Shown: positions 1-8,864, counted from the first letter of the stretch. The stretch is DNA of 64,000 bases from Gammaproteobacteria bacterium (GCA_009937615.1 JAACFB010000005.1:1-64000); one strand, 5' to 3'. The notes: generated from the sequence alone by a model not told the origin. A program made the numbers and translations.

Positions 1-691
1 GGCGCTGCTCTTCCGCCTCTAGCCTTGCGAGGTAGGCTGTCACCGCAAGTCCGGAGGTGATCGTCATGCCGACGAACGCCGCGGTCGTCAGCACCATCAT
101 GCGGCGCTGCCGGCGCTGGACTTCGCGCTGCCGGAGGTCGTCGTAACCCACGCCCAGCATGCCGGCCAGCAGCTTGAGCTTGGCGGCTTGCCTCGGGTCC
201 TTGCCCGGACGCGCATCGGCGGCGATCGGCTCGCTGCGAACGTCGGAGAGTTCGTTATCTTCACCGAGCTCGTGGATTAGCGCGGGCGGGAAACACTCCA
301 GGTCCGCGGTCTCCGGATTCTCCGATGCGCCGGGTTCGCCGTCGACGATCAGGGCGAATATGCGGTGCGCCTTGCCGAGCCGCTTGAACGCAATGATCTC
401 CTCGTTGGTCCACCGCGATTTCGCGGCGCGCGGGGAGCAGATGACGATCTGGCATGCGGATGCGCGCAGGGACTCGGTCAGCATCTCGCCCAAGCTCGTG
501 GAAGTCGCGAGTTCCTCGCGATCGCGGAACACCGGTGCGAAACGTTCCGGAATGCGGCCCATAGGCGTCTCTCGCCCGACGATTTGCTTTGGCGGGCGAT
601 ATGCCTCGAGTGCCTTGTGCAGCCAGGAAGCCCACTTCTCGTCGCTGTGGCTGTAGCTGATGAAGGCCTTGTATTTATAATTTTCGGCCAA
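1..691 (-). CDS. TIR-domain membrane protein, N-terminal part (cut by window edge)
   Basis: An open frame of 230 codons without a stop runs off the left edge. The N-terminus (KYKAFISYSHSDEKWASWL) is the first strand and helix of a Toll/interleukin-1 receptor (TIR) domain, followed by the bacterial TIR block PVFRDREEL at about residues 53-61 and CSPRAAKSRWTNEEI at 85-99. The Glu four residues after Trp94 (Glu98) matches the catalytic Glu position of NAD-cleaving TIR domains. A helix rich in Gln/Arg precedes a hydrophobic segment at about 198-222, probably a membrane anchor; in related proteins repeats usually follow, but here that part lies outside the window. The start is TTG at 691 with AGGAG 5 bases upstream; GTG at 694 is the alternative. 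Whether it acts in defence or signalling cannot be told from this fragment. Confidence 0.8.
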   Translation of the reverse strand, partial: MAENYKYKAFISYSHSDEKWASWLHKALEAYRPPKQIVGRETPMGRIPERFAPVFRDREELATSTSLGEMLTESLRASACQIVICSPRAAKSRWTNEEIIAFKRLGKAHRIFALIVDGEPGASENPETADLECFPPALIHELGEDNELSDVRSEPIAADARPGKDPRQAAKLKLLAGMLGVGYDDLRQREVQRRQRRMMVLTTAAFVGMTITSGLAVTAYLARLEAEEQR

Positions 692-727
692 CACGACTCC
701 TGGAACCCGGCCCGGATTACGGTAAAC

Positions 728-842
728 GCCGGGTTAACTTAATTGCCGGGTTAACGTAAGTATAGAGAACTAATCAAACAGCTGTAAGACAGTTTACTTA
801 ACGCGTGAGTTCCCGCACGCGTGGCAATGTTACATAAACTGT
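728..842. promoter_or_regulatory. Gap upstream of the TIR gene with direct and nested inverted repeats
   Basis: The AT-richer gap between the TIR gene and the ald terminator holds a direct repeat GCCGGGTTAAC (728-738 and 745-755, 17 bases apart). To its right lie two nested inverted repeats: ACAGTTTA (789-796) with TAAACTGT (835-842), enclosing ACGCGTG (801-807) with CACGCGT (816-822). The site lies where the promoter of the TIR gene should be, so operator function is a reasonable guess, but no regulator is identified. Confidence 0.4.
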
Positions 843-862
843 TGTGACGTAAAGATGAAACG

Positions 863-895
863 CAAAAAAAATACGCCGGGCGCATGGCCCGGCGT
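863..895 (-). terminator. Rho-independent terminator of ald
   Basis: A perfect 9-bp stem (873-881 with 887-895, 5-base loop) is followed on the minus strand by a run of eight T residues. It lies 37 bases after the ald stop codon. Confidence 0.85.
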
Positions 896-931
896 CAGCA
901 TTGCCTGGTCCTGTGGGGGGGATTACAGGGT

Positions 932-2053
932 TCAGGCGGCTTTCAGTGCATCATGAGCTGACAGGTAGTCGTAACCGAGGTCGTGAGCCACGGCTTCATG
1001 ATTGACGTGCCCCGCATGCACGTTGAGACCGTTCGCGAGGTGAGAGTCCCGAAGCAGCGCTTCCCGCCAACCAAGGTTGGCCAGCGCCTTCACGAACGGC
1101 AGCGTCGCATTCGTCAGGGCAAACGTGCTGGTGCGAGGCACGGCGCCCGGCATGTTGGTGACGCAATAGTGCACAACCTCATCAACGATGTAGGTCGGCT
1201 CGGCGTGCGTCGTCGGCCGGCTCGTTTCGAAACAGCCGCCCTGGTCGATCGAGATATCGACCATGACCGCGCCCGTGTGCATCTGCTTTACGGTTTCGGC
1301 AGTTACCAGCTTCGGGGCGGCGGCGCCGGCCACCAGAACCGCACCGACAACAAGGTCGGCCGCGCAAACCAGGTCCTCGATCGCGTGCTTGGTCGAATAC
1401 GCCGTGTGCACGCGACCGCCCCAGATGTTGTCGATCTCGCGCAGGCGCGGCAGCGAACGGTCGAGGATCGTCACATCGGCGCCGAGCCCGATCGCCATAT
1501 CGGCTGCGTTGGTTCCGGCAACCCCGCCGCCGATAATCACGACCTTACCCGGCTTCACGCCGGGCACGCCGCCGAGCAACACGCCGCGGCCTCCGTTGGC
1601 CTTGTGCAGTGCAAACGCCCCGGCCTGGATCGACAGCCGACCCGCGACTTCCGACATCGGCGTCAACAGCGGCAACGAACCGTCTTTCGATGTCACGGTT
1701 TCGTAGGCGATCGCGGTCGTCCCCGACTGCACGAGCGCCCTGGTCTGTTCCGGATCGGCGGCCAGGTGCAGGTAGGTAAACAGGAACTGGTCGTCGCGCA
1801 GCATCGCGCATTCGTTGAGCTGCGGCTCCTTGACCTTGACGATCATCTCGGCGGATTCGAAGACCTCCCCGGCCGTGCCGAGCACTTTCGCACCGGCCTT
1901 TTCGTAGTCCGCATCAGTCATGCCGATGCCGGCGCCGGCATCGGTCTCGACAAAGACCTCGTGGCCGTCGTGCACGAGCTCGACGACCCCGGCCGGCGTC
2001 ATGCCGACCCGAAACTCGAGCGTCTTGATTTCCCTGGGCACCCCGATTCTCAT
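932..2053 (-). CDS. ald: Alanine dehydrogenase
   Basis: Catalyses the NAD-dependent reversible oxidative deamination of L-alanine to pyruvate and ammonia in the cytoplasm. The 373-residue protein has the family N-terminus MRIGVPREIKTLEFRVGMTP, with the substrate-binding Arg and Lys of this region, a Rossmann nucleotide-binding stretch VVIIGGGVAGTNAADMA in the middle, and the MVDISIDQGGCFETSRPTTH block typical of Ald. The start at 2053 is preceded by GGGAGGAG at good spacing; an in-frame ATG 36 bases upstream lacks this. The gene is divergent from an Lrp-type regulator, an arrangement common for ald genes, so alanine-responsive control is inferred. Its own terminator follows. Confidence 0.95.
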   Translation of the reverse strand: MRIGVPREIKTLEFRVGMTPAGVVELVHDGHEVFVETDAGAGIGMTDADYEKAGAKVLGTAGEVFESAEMIVKVKEPQLNECAMLRDDQFLFTYLHLAADPEQTRALVQSGTTAIAYETVTSKDGSLPLLTPMSEVAGRLSIQAGAFALHKANGGRGVLLGGVPGVKPGKVVIIGGGVAGTNAADMAIGLGADVTILDRSLPRLREIDNIWGGRVHTAYSTKHAIEDLVCAADLVVGAVLVAGAAAPKLVTAETVKQMHTGAVMVDISIDQGGCFETSRPTTHAEPTYIVDEVVHYCVTNMPGAVPRTSTFALTNATLPFVKALANLGWREALLRDSHLANGLNVHAGHVNHEAVAHDLGYDYLSAHDALKAA

Positions 2054-2119
2054 GAGTCTCCTCCCGATGCTCATGGTTATTGTCGACACGATACGCGGCT
2101 AAATGACGTTTTTCCTTGC

Positions 2120-2134
2120 AATGTGAGTGACATT
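2120..2134. promoter_or_regulatory. Candidate Lrp/AsnC-type operator between ald and its regulator
   Basis: The 138-base divergent gap contains the 15-bp dyad AATGT-N5-ACATT, the size and form typical of Lrp/AsnC binding sites. It lies 67 bases upstream of the ald start and 58 bases upstream of the regulator start. Assignment rests on position and symmetry only. Confidence 0.4.
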
Positions 2135-2191
2135 TTCGCTTTGTTATGGCATTTTCTGCCGTTAATTCATTATTCTTCGCAAGTTTCTGCC

Positions 2192-2653
2192 ATGTCACTC
2201 GATCGATACGACCGGCTCATACTCAAAGCCCTGCAGCGCGACGGCCGCATCAGCAACGTGCAGCTCGCGGCCGCAGTCAACCTGTCCGAGTCCGCCTGCC
2301 TGCGGCGCGTTCGCGCGCTCGAGGACAGCGGCTACATCGACCGCTACGCGGCGCTCGTCAACCAGGCGCGCGCCGGCCTGTCCGGCAACATCTTCGTGCA
2401 CATCGGCCTGCACCGCGAAGAGCAAAGCGAACTCGCTGCGTTCGAGGAGGCTGTCAGGGATATTCCCGAAGTCATGGAGTGTTACCTGATGACCGGGGAG
2501 TTCGACTACCTGCTGCGGGTCGTCGTCGCGGACATGGCCGATTTCGAAAGACTGCACAAGGGTGCCCTGACCCGGCTTCCCGGGGTCGCCCGCGTCAACT
2601 CCAGCGTCGCGATACGGACGGTGCAGAAAAAAACCGAATTGCCGTTGCGGTAG
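2192..2653 (+). CDS. Lrp/AsnC family transcriptional regulator
   Basis: A 153-residue protein with an N-terminal winged helix-turn-helix (DRLILKALQRDGRISNVQLA, then SESACLRRVRALEDSGYI) and a C-terminal RAM/ligand-binding domain (PEVMECYLMTGEFDYLLRVV). This is the full length and order of Lrp-like feast/famine regulators. It is transcribed divergently from alanine dehydrogenase and probably controls it in response to an amino acid, as known for AldR/Lrp partners of ald. The ATG at 2192 was chosen because the protein then starts MSLDRYDRLILKALQ, as in the family; the frame stays open far upstream only because it runs antisense to ald. Confidence 0.92.
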   Translation: MSLDRYDRLILKALQRDGRISNVQLAAAVNLSESACLRRVRALEDSGYIDRYAALVNQARAGLSGNIFVHIGLHREEQSELAAFEEAVRDIPEVMECYLMTGEFDYLLRVVVADMADFERLHKGALTRLPGVARVNSSVAIRTVQKKTELPLR

Positions 2654-2663
2654 GATACGTTCC

Positions 2664-3905
2664 ATGGACGATCTGGCGACCACATCCCTCGTTGAAGACT
2701 TCCGGCGCGTGCGCGCGCAGACGCTCTCGCTCTGCAGCAGCCTGCGGCCCGAAGATACCGTCGTGCAGTCGATGCCCGACGCCAGCCCGACCAAGTGGCA
2801 CCTCGCGCACGTTACCTGGTTTTTCGAGCGGTTCGTGCTCGAGCCTTTTGCACCGGACTATCGGCGCTTCAACGAACGCTATGACTACCTGTTCAACTCG
2901 TATTACTACTCGGTGGGCAGGATGCATCCGCGCCCGCAGCGCGGGCTGTTGTCGCGGCCGACGCTCGACGAGGTGCGCGCCTACCGTTCGCATGTCGACG
3001 ACGCGATGGCGGAATTACTCGCGCAGCGCGACGAGAAAAGCATCAGGGATCGTGTCGTTCTCGGGCTGAACCACGAGCAGCAGCACCAGGAGCTCCTGCT
3101 CACCGACATAAAACACGTACTGTCCTGCAACCCGCTGCAGCCGGCGATGGCGACCGACCTCGTGGTGCCGGAGGTGACCGCGCTTGCGGAGCACAGCTAC
3201 CTGGCCGGCGCGGCGGGCCTGCAGAGGGTCGGCGCCGCCGGCCTCGGTTTCGCGTTCGACAACGAGACGCCGCGCCATGATGCCCTGCTGCACGAGCACC
3301 GCATTGGCAGCCGCCTGATCACGAACGGCGAGTTTCGCGAATTTGTCACAAGCGGCGGGTACAGTGATTCGAACCTGTGGTTGGCGGACGGCTGGGCCGT
3401 CATGAATGACAGGGGCTGGAACCGGCCCCTTTACTGGAGCGAGGACCTGCAGGCCGAGTTTACGCTCGGCGGCCTGCGCGAGATGAACGATGCTGCACCG
3501 GTTTGCCATGTCAGCTACTACGAGGCCGATGCGTTCGCCCGCTGGGTCGGCGCGCGCCTGCCGACCGAGTTCGAATGGGAGGTCGCCGCTGGCGCGGAGC
3601 CGCCGAGAGGCAACCTGATGGAATCACGATCCTGGCATCCGGCTGCAGCAGGCGACGCAAGCCAGTTTTTCGGCGACGTTTGGGAATGGACGTCATCCCC
3701 CTATGCGCCCTATCCCGGCTTCAAGCCGCTTGACGGGTCCCTCGGTGAATACAACGGCAAATTCATGTGCAACCAGATGACCGTGCGCGGCGGCTCGTGC
3801 GTCACTGCGGCCGATCACATTCGCGCGAGTTATCGCAGTTTCTTCTACCCCGATGCCCGCTGGCAGTTTCTCGGCATCCGCCTGGCAAAGGACGGAATGC
3901 GATGA
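2664..3905 (+). CDS. egtB: Ergothioneine biosynthesis sulfoxide synthase EgtB
   Basis: Non-haem iron enzyme that joins a thiol donor to trimethyl-histidine (hercynine) with O2. The 413-residue protein has an N-terminal DinB-like four-helix domain carrying the iron-binding histidines (HLAHVTWFFE at about 50 and HEQQHQELLL at about 135) and a C-terminal formylglycine-generating-enzyme/sulfatase-modifying fold (GDVWEWTSSPY, RGGSCVTAADHIRASYRSFF). It overlaps egtD by four bases (ATGA), so the two are co-translated. No egtA, egtC or egtE lies nearby, so the thiol donor (cysteine or gamma-glutamylcysteine) cannot be decided from the neighbourhood. Confidence 0.93.
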   Translation: MDDLATTSLVEDFRRVRAQTLSLCSSLRPEDTVVQSMPDASPTKWHLAHVTWFFERFVLEPFAPDYRRFNERYDYLFNSYYYSVGRMHPRPQRGLLSRPTLDEVRAYRSHVDDAMAELLAQRDEKSIRDRVVLGLNHEQQHQELLLTDIKHVLSCNPLQPAMATDLVVPEVTALAEHSYLAGAAGLQRVGAAGLGFAFDNETPRHDALLHEHRIGSRLITNGEFREFVTSGGYSDSNLWLADGWAVMNDRGWNRPLYWSEDLQAEFTLGGLREMNDAAPVCHVSYYEADAFARWVGARLPTEFEWEVAAGAEPPRGNLMESRSWHPAAAGDASQFFGDVWEWTSSPYAPYPGFKPLDGSLGEYNGKFMCNQMTVRGGSCVTAADHIRASYRSFFYPDARWQFLGIRLAKDGMR

Positions 3906-4843
3906 GCTCGTCTGCTGCCATGAAAAAAGATCTCAGGGAAGTCATCGAAGGGCTGCAGCAGCCCGAGAAGATGATCTCGCCGAAGTATTTTTATGATGAA
4001 CGCGGCTCGAAGCTGTTCGAGGAAATCACGCGGCTGCCAGAGTACTACCCGACCGAGACCGAGCTCGCGATCATGCGTGACAATATCGACGAGATTTCTG
4101 AGTTGGCTGGCGCGCAGGCGAGCCTGATCGAGTTCGGCAGCGGATCGAGTCTCAAGACGCGCGTGCTTCTCGAGCATCTTCGCGACCTCGCCGTCTACGT
4201 GCCGGTCGATATTTCTGCCGATCATCTGCTCGAATCGGCAGCGCAGCTGCGGCATGATTTCCCGGGGCTCGAAATACTGCCGGTCGTCGCCGACTTTACG
4301 CGGCCCTTCGCGCTGCCGAACCCGAAGATCATGCCGTTACGCAATATCGTGTATTTCCCGGGGTCAACGATCGGCAACTTCACCGACGACGCCGCGCTCG
4401 ATCTGCTGCAGGTCATGCACCAGGAAGCCGGCGAAAGTGGCGCTTTATTGATCGGCGTAGACCTGCAGAAGGATCCGGACATCATCGAGCAGGCGTATAA
4501 CGATAGCGCCGGCATCACCGCGGAATTCAACCTGAATGTATTGCGCCATCTCAATCGCGCTTTCGGTGCGGACTTCTCGCCCGCCGCGTTCTCGCACAGC
4601 GCCGAGTACAACAAAGACGAGGGACGTGTCGAGCTGCGGCTGGTCAGCAGCGAAGACCAGGACGTCAGCATCGGCAGTGAGGAGTTCCTGATCGAGAAGG
4701 ACGAAACGATTCTCACCGAGTACTCGCACAAGTACACGCTCGAAGGCTTTGCCGCGATGGCAGGCAAAGCGGGATTCGACGTCGCCCGGGTCTGGACCGA
4801 TGCCGACGAGTTGTTCAGCGTGCAGTATTGCCTGCGGCGCTGA
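3902..4843 (+). CDS. egtD: L-histidine N-alpha-methyltransferase EgtD
   Basis: Trimethylates histidine to hercynine with S-adenosylmethionine, the first step of ergothioneine synthesis. The 313-residue protein shows the family block PKYFYDERGSKLFEEITRL followed by PEYYPTETE, the SAM-binding loop IEFGSGSSLKTRVLL, VDISADHLLESA, and YFPGSTIGNF. The start at 3902 overlaps the egtB stop, and an SD-like AAGGACGGAATG stretch lies just before it. With egtB it forms a minimal two-gene ergothioneine operon; desulfurisation of the EgtB product must be done by an enzyme encoded elsewhere. Confidence 0.94.
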   Translation: MSSSAAMKKDLREVIEGLQQPEKMISPKYFYDERGSKLFEEITRLPEYYPTETELAIMRDNIDEISELAGAQASLIEFGSGSSLKTRVLLEHLRDLAVYVPVDISADHLLESAAQLRHDFPGLEILPVVADFTRPFALPNPKIMPLRNIVYFPGSTIGNFTDDAALDLLQVMHQEAGESGALLIGVDLQKDPDIIEQAYNDSAGITAEFNLNVLRHLNRAFGADFSPAAFSHSAEYNKDEGRVELRLVSSEDQDVSIGSEEFLIEKDETILTEYSHKYTLEGFAAMAGKAGFDVARVWTDADELFSVQYCLRR

Positions 4844-4864
4844 GCAGAGCTCCGCGACCCCCGT

Positions 4865-5137
4865 TTACTGCTCCGGCGGGACGAACTCCTGCGGCGCGGC
4901 CGATCCCCCGGCAAAGAAAAACTTCTCCATTTCCTGCTCGAGAAAACGGCGCGAATCGGGCTCGATCGGCGTCAGCCGGTACTCATTGATCAGCATCGTC
5001 TGGTGCGCAAGCCAGCGCTGCCAGGCTTCCTTCGAAACCTGGTCGTAAATCCGCTGGCCCAGTTCGCCGGGGTACGGGGCGTATTCGAGGCCCTCGGCCT
5101 CCTTGCCAAGCAGAATGCAGTTAACTTTTCGTGACAT
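4865..5137 (-). CDS. yggX: Fe(2+)-trafficking / oxidative damage protection protein YggX
   Basis: A 90-residue protein of the YggX family, linked to iron handling and protection of Fe-S clusters from oxidation. It has the conserved start [17 protein letters not shown] with the single essential Cys at position 7, then [19 protein letters not shown] and TMLINEYRL. Length and motifs match the family throughout. It overlaps the 3' end of mutY by 17 bases; the mutY-yggX pair is a known gammaproteobacterial arrangement and fits because MutY carries an Fe-S cluster. Confidence 0.96.
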   Translation of the reverse strand: MSRKVNCILLGKEAEGLEYAPYPGELGQRIYDQVSKEAWQRWLAHQTMLINEYRLTPIEPDSRRFLEQEMEKFFFAGGSAAPQEFVPPEQ

Positions 5138-6179
5138 GGGTTTCCGTCTTTAAGCGATCAATCAGTTTCTGAACCGGCGCCGCGATGCCGCCCGGAGGAT
5201 CCTCCCCGAGCTTTGTCCACGCCGAGTTCTGGCAGTCCGCTACTTTACTCGACGCGCCGTCTGCACGCACGAGGACTGGCCGGATGTCGAGGTCGTAGTG
5301 GCTAAAACTGTGGCGCAGCAGCTCCCAGGTCTCGAGCTGCGGCTGCGCGCTGCGCAGTTTGCGCCGGCACCAGTCCTCGACGTCGTCGTGACCGATCTCC
5401 GGGAAACTCCAGAGACCGCCCCAGATGCCCGCGGCAGGGCGGCGCTCCAGGTAAACCGCATCGTCGCTGACAGCGAGCACCATCGTTGTCTCCCGGAGCG
5501 GCCGGGTTTTCCTCGGCTTGCGGCCCGGGTACGCATCGACCGCGCCTTCGTGCCGGGCGCCGCAGTCCTCACGCACCGGGCACCGGTCGCAGCGTGGTGT
5601 GCTGCGCGTACATACCGTCGCGCCGAGATCCATGATCGCCTGCGTATAGTCCGCTACGCGCGCTTGCGGCGTATAACGCTCGGCCGACGCCCAAAGCGCC
5701 TTGGCCACCGATGCCTTGCCTGGCCAGCCCGCGATCGCCTCGTGTCGCGCCAGCACGCGCTTGACGTTGCCGTCGAGGATCGCGTGCCGCTGGCCGGCGG
5801 CCAGTGCAAGGATCGCACCCGACGTCGAGCGGCCGATACCCGGCAGCGCCAGCACGTCCTCGAACGTGTCCGGAAACCTCCCCGCATGCCGGTCGACGAT
5901 AATCCGTGCGGCCGCGTGCAGGTTGCGGGCCCTTGCGTAGTAACCCAGGCCTGCCCAGTGCCGCAGGACATCATCGAGCGGCGCATCGGCGAGGCTCTCG
6001 ATATCGTCGAACCGCCGCATGAAGCGTTCGTAATACGGGATCACGGTCTGCACCTGGGTCTGCTGCAGCATGATCTCCGAAACCCAGACACGGTAAGCGG
6101 TCACGTCGCGCTGCCACGGCAGGTCCTTGCGGCCGTAACTGTCGTACCAGCCCAGTACCCGTCGCGCGAAGTCCGTCAC
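5121..6179 (-). CDS. mutY: A/G-specific adenine DNA glycosylase MutY
   Basis: Removes adenine mispaired with 8-oxoguanine. The 352-residue protein has the catalytic Glu in [14 protein letters not shown], the helix-hairpin-helix [12 protein letters not shown] followed by the catalytic Asp in [12 protein letters not shown], and the [4Fe-4S] ligands spaced C-X6-C-X2-C-X5-C (about residues 190-206). A C-terminal NUDIX-like 8-oxoG-recognition domain follows ([36 protein letters not shown]). The start is GTG at 6179, overlapping the stop of the upstream gene (GTGA), so translation is coupled. Confidence 0.96.
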   Translation of the reverse strand: MTDFARRVLGWYDSYGRKDLPWQRDVTAYRVWVSEIMLQQTQVQTVIPYYERFMRRFDDIESLADAPLDDVLRHWAGLGYYARARNLHAAARIIVDRHAGRFPDTFEDVLALPGIGRSTSGAILALAAGQRHAILDGNVKRVLARHEAIAGWPGKASVAKALWASAERYTPQARVADYTQAIMDLGATVCTRSTPRCDRCPVREDCGARHEGAVDAYPGRKPRKTRPLRETTMVLAVSDDAVYLERRPAAGIWGGLWSFPEIGHDDVEDWCRRKLRSAQPQLETWELLRHSFSHYDLDIRPVLVRADGASSKVADCQNSAWTKLGEDPPGGIAAPVQKLIDRLKTETHVTKS

Positions 6180-6727
6180 TGCTGCAGCTCCCGCGCGAGC
6201 GACTCGATGCGGTCGACCGCGCCACCTCCATGCGATTCAAGCTTGCGCTTCAGGATGTAAGGGCCAACGACCGGGGGCACCCAGAACTTGGGTTCGAACT
6301 CGATCGCATAATTCACGACCGTTCCCGCGCCCTCGCGGCGGAACGCCCAGGTCTCGTTGCTGACGTGGAAGTCGCTGGTCTCGGGATCGATCGTCGCACG
6401 AATGATCCTGTGCGGATCGTGTTCGACGAAGCCGTAGCGCTCGAAAGACGCGCAGAACTTCAGGACGCAGCCCTTGTTGCGGATATAAAACCGCCGCCGC
6501 CCGCTCTCGTCGGGCTCGATATTGCGCGACTCGACAATGGCGCTCGAAAACTGCACGGACAGGTCGTAGTCGAGAAACACCGAGTACACGGCTTCGACGT
6601 CGGCATCCAGCCACACCTCGGAATGCATCGTGTAACGCCCGTCGATCGAGTCGACTTCGACGCTCCGAATCTCGGCAGCAGCCGCTGAGAGCGAAATCAG
6701 CAGTGATAGAAAAATTACTCTACGCAT
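6176..6727 (-). CDS. Secreted SRPBCC-fold (polyketide cyclase/coenzyme Q-binding-like) protein
   Basis: A 183-residue protein with a typical signal peptide (MRRVIFLSLLISLSAAAAE) and a START/SRPBCC-like ligand-binding body: SEVWLDADVEAVYSVFLDYDL near the N-terminus, central strands around IRNKGCVLKFCASFERYG, and the closing strand and helix FEPKFWVPPVVGPYILKRKL. The fold call is from this pattern; the ligand is unknown. It sits four bases after the AsmA-family gene and overlaps mutY, so it is probably part of the same transcript. A role at the envelope is inferred from the signal peptide. Confidence 0.7.
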   Translation of the reverse strand: MRRVIFLSLLISLSAAAAEIRSVEVDSIDGRYTMHSEVWLDADVEAVYSVFLDYDLSVQFSSAIVESRNIEPDESGRRRFYIRNKGCVLKFCASFERYGFVEHDPHRIIRATIDPETSDFHVSNETWAFRREGAGTVVNYAIEFEPKFWVPPVVGPYILKRKLESHGGGAVDRIESLARELQQ

Positions 6728-6731
6728 CGAG

Positions 6732-8864
6732 TCAACGCTTGAAGATGTCCTTCAGCGAGTCCTTGAGCTTGTCCTCGATGTCCTCTTCTTTATCGGCGTC
6801 CTCTGCGCCCTCGTCGGCCGCCTTCTTATCGCTGCCGCCGAGGAACTTGTCGAAAATCTGCTTCTCGACTTCCTCCTGGACGCGCTGCTTGAGCAGTGCT
6901 TCGATGTCCGGTTTGACCGACGGCGCAGCCAGTGGCCCCGATATCCGCACCGGGATGACCGCCCTGGTCAGTTCGTCGAGTTCTCCCTGCGTCACATCCT
7001 TCATCAGCTCGGGCTTTTCGAGCACCCGCGCATTCATGCGATAGTCCAGCGTAGCAGCGGCGATGTCGACGCTGCCCTTGCCCGTGATGCGCATGAACGG
7101 CAGCTCGGCAAGCAGGTCGTCGTTGCGAAATACCCCATTGGTCACCGGCCCGGTTGCCTTGATGTTGGAGAACTGCGTGCGCGCAGGCAGCACGGGTTGC
7201 GGCGGTGGCTGCTGTTTGATCAGGGCCAGCGCGCGGCGAATCTCGTACCAGACATCCGTGCCTTCGAACGCGCCGTCGACAAGCTCGAGCGACATGTTGC
7301 CCGACAGGCTGCGCTGAATCGCGCCCATTTCCGCGCCCTGCCCCGACAGCACGAACGCACCGTTGATCAGCCCGGTCACGTGTTCCTGCTCGAACATGGC
7401 AAGCGCCAGCGCAGCGAGCTCGACGCCCTCGATCTGCTCGTTAACCGACAGCGTGGGCGTGGCCGCCGACGCGTCAACCCGGACATCTCCGTTGTAACGC
7501 CCTTCGAAAAACTGCGCAGAGATCGGGTGGATCCGCAGCTTGCCGCCCGTGTTATCGAGACCGAGATCCACGTCCTCGAAAAGCAGCGCGCCCATATTCG
7601 CCCGCGCGACTTGGAGGCTGCCGCGCGCATTGATCGACCGAATCAGGTCCACGGGAATCTCGACCGGCACCGCTTCGGCGTCCTCGGGCCCGGCCTCTGC
7701 GACGGGCGCCATGTACCGGCTCAGGTCGATCGTGTCCGCCACGAAGTCGAACCGATAGACACCGCTCTCACTACGCGGCAGGGAGAGCGATCCGGTCAAT
7801 GTCGTGTCGTCGAGAACCATCTCGACATCGGTCAGCGCGATAGCGGTGTTGCCGACCTTCGCGCGGGCATCGACGATGAGCTTGCCGAGCGCATTCGGGT
7901 CCGCTGTGTCGGGCGCCTCGATATTGAGGCGCTGCATCAGGCTGCGCGGCGAGAACGCCTCGACCTGGATCACCGCCACAGGCTCCGGGCTGCCTGCATA
8001 GGAAAACGGTTCTACCTGCGCGGACAAGCCGATACCAAGCACCGACATCTCAACGTCGCCCAGCGTCAGCACCTCCTGTTCCGTGTCGGCCACGAGGCTG
8101 TCCGTCGCAAACTGCAGCGTCGTCGGCACCTGGGCAACACCCTCGATCAGGCCGTCGAGCGACAGGTCGTCGAGGCTTATCGTTCCGGCATCGGCATCGA
8201 AGGTAGCGACCGTCTCGAGCTCGACGTTGCCCGAAACACCGGCGGGCTGCAGCTCGAAACTAAGGCCGCCGGACAGCGGCACAGGATCGCCGGGCGCGAC
8301 CCGCCCGGAAATCATGTTGACGTTGGTCAGGCTATAGCTCTCGCCGGCCTGTGCATCGCTGTAGGTAATCGACGCGTTGCGAATGTCGATGCTCGCGATA
8401 TCGAGTGTCGCAGACCCCGCGTCCGTCGTTTCCGTGGGCTCGGGCGCTGCCTCGCCGCGGTCGACCAGGTCCTGCCAGTTGTTGCGCCCGTCCCGGGCAA
8501 CCGCCATGTTGAGCCGCAGCGAGTCGAGCTCGGCGGTACCAACGGAGACTTCACGACGCAGCAGCATCGGCAGCAGGCGCACGCTGAGCCGCGCCTGTTC
8601 AAAACTGGCAAACGGTGCATCGTCGAATCCCGGCGCATTGCCCAGGCTGGTTTTGCCGATGCCGATCGCAAGCCACGGGAACAGGCTCAGCTCGAGATCG
8701 CCCTCGATCCGCAGCTCCCGGCCGGTTACCCGCTGCGTTTCCGCGGCGATCTTGTCGCGGAAGTCGTTCGGGTCGAAGAGCAGCATGAAACCGACGACCC
8801 CGACCACGAGCAGGGCGACGATAGCCGCAGCAAAATAAAGCAGGATTTTCAGTGATCGGCCCAT
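6732..8864 (-). CDS. AsmA family protein
   Basis: A 710-residue envelope protein: short cytoplasmic start, one membrane helix at about 8-30 (ILLYFAAAIVALLVVGVVGFML), the AsmA signature FDPNDFRDKIAAETQRVTGRELRIEGDL spread over about 31-58, then a long beta-rich periplasmic region, and an acidic/lysine-rich tail. AsmA proteins belong to the bridge-like lipid transfer superfamily and influence outer membrane lipid transport. This member is close to the usual AsmA length and retains the C-terminal AsmA block (GAFVLSGQGAEMGAIQRSL, then GNMSLELVDGAFEGTDV). It is followed directly by the SRPBCC and mutY genes. Confidence 0.88.
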   Translation of the reverse strand: MGRSLKILLYFAAAIVALLVVGVVGFMLLFDPNDFRDKIAAETQRVTGRELRIEGDLELSLFPWLAIGIGKTSLGNAPGFDDAPFASFEQARLSVRLLPMLLRREVSVGTAELDSLRLNMAVARDGRNNWQDLVDRGEAAPEPTETTDAGSATLDIASIDIRNASITYSDAQAGESYSLTNVNMISGRVAPGDPVPLSGGLSFELQPAGVSGNVELETVATFDADAGTISLDDLSLDGLIEGVAQVPTTLQFATDSLVADTEQEVLTLGDVEMSVLGIGLSAQVEPFSYAGSPEPVAVIQVEAFSPRSLMQRLNIEAPDTADPNALGKLIVDARAKVGNTAIALTDVEMVLDDTTLTGSLSLPRSESGVYRFDFVADTIDLSRYMAPVAEAGPEDAEAVPVEIPVDLIRSINARGSLQVARANMGALLFEDVDLGLDNTGGKLRIHPISAQFFEGRYNGDVRVDASAATPTLSVNEQIEGVELAALALAMFEQEHVTGLINGAFVLSGQGAEMGAIQRSLSGNMSLELVDGAFEGTDVWYEIRRALALIKQQPPPQPVLPARTQFSNIKATGPVTNGVFRNDDLLAELPFMRITGKGSVDIAAATLDYRMNARVLEKPELMKDVTQGELDELTRAVIPVRISGPLAAPSVKPDIEALLKQRVQEEVEKQIFDKFLGGSDKKAADEGAEDADKEEDIEDKLKDSLKDIFKR

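Noticed and set aside
983..2191. Long open plus-strand frame opposite ald, continuous with the Lrp gene
   Set aside because: It is antisense to a clear alanine dehydrogenase, its translation is Arg/His-rich without any family pattern, and only the part from 2192 encodes a known protein.
7197..8855. 552-codon plus-strand frame opposite the AsmA gene
   Set aside because: Typical GC-rich antisense shadow: low complexity rich in Arg, His and Gln, no start signals and no domain, whereas the minus strand encodes a full AsmA protein.
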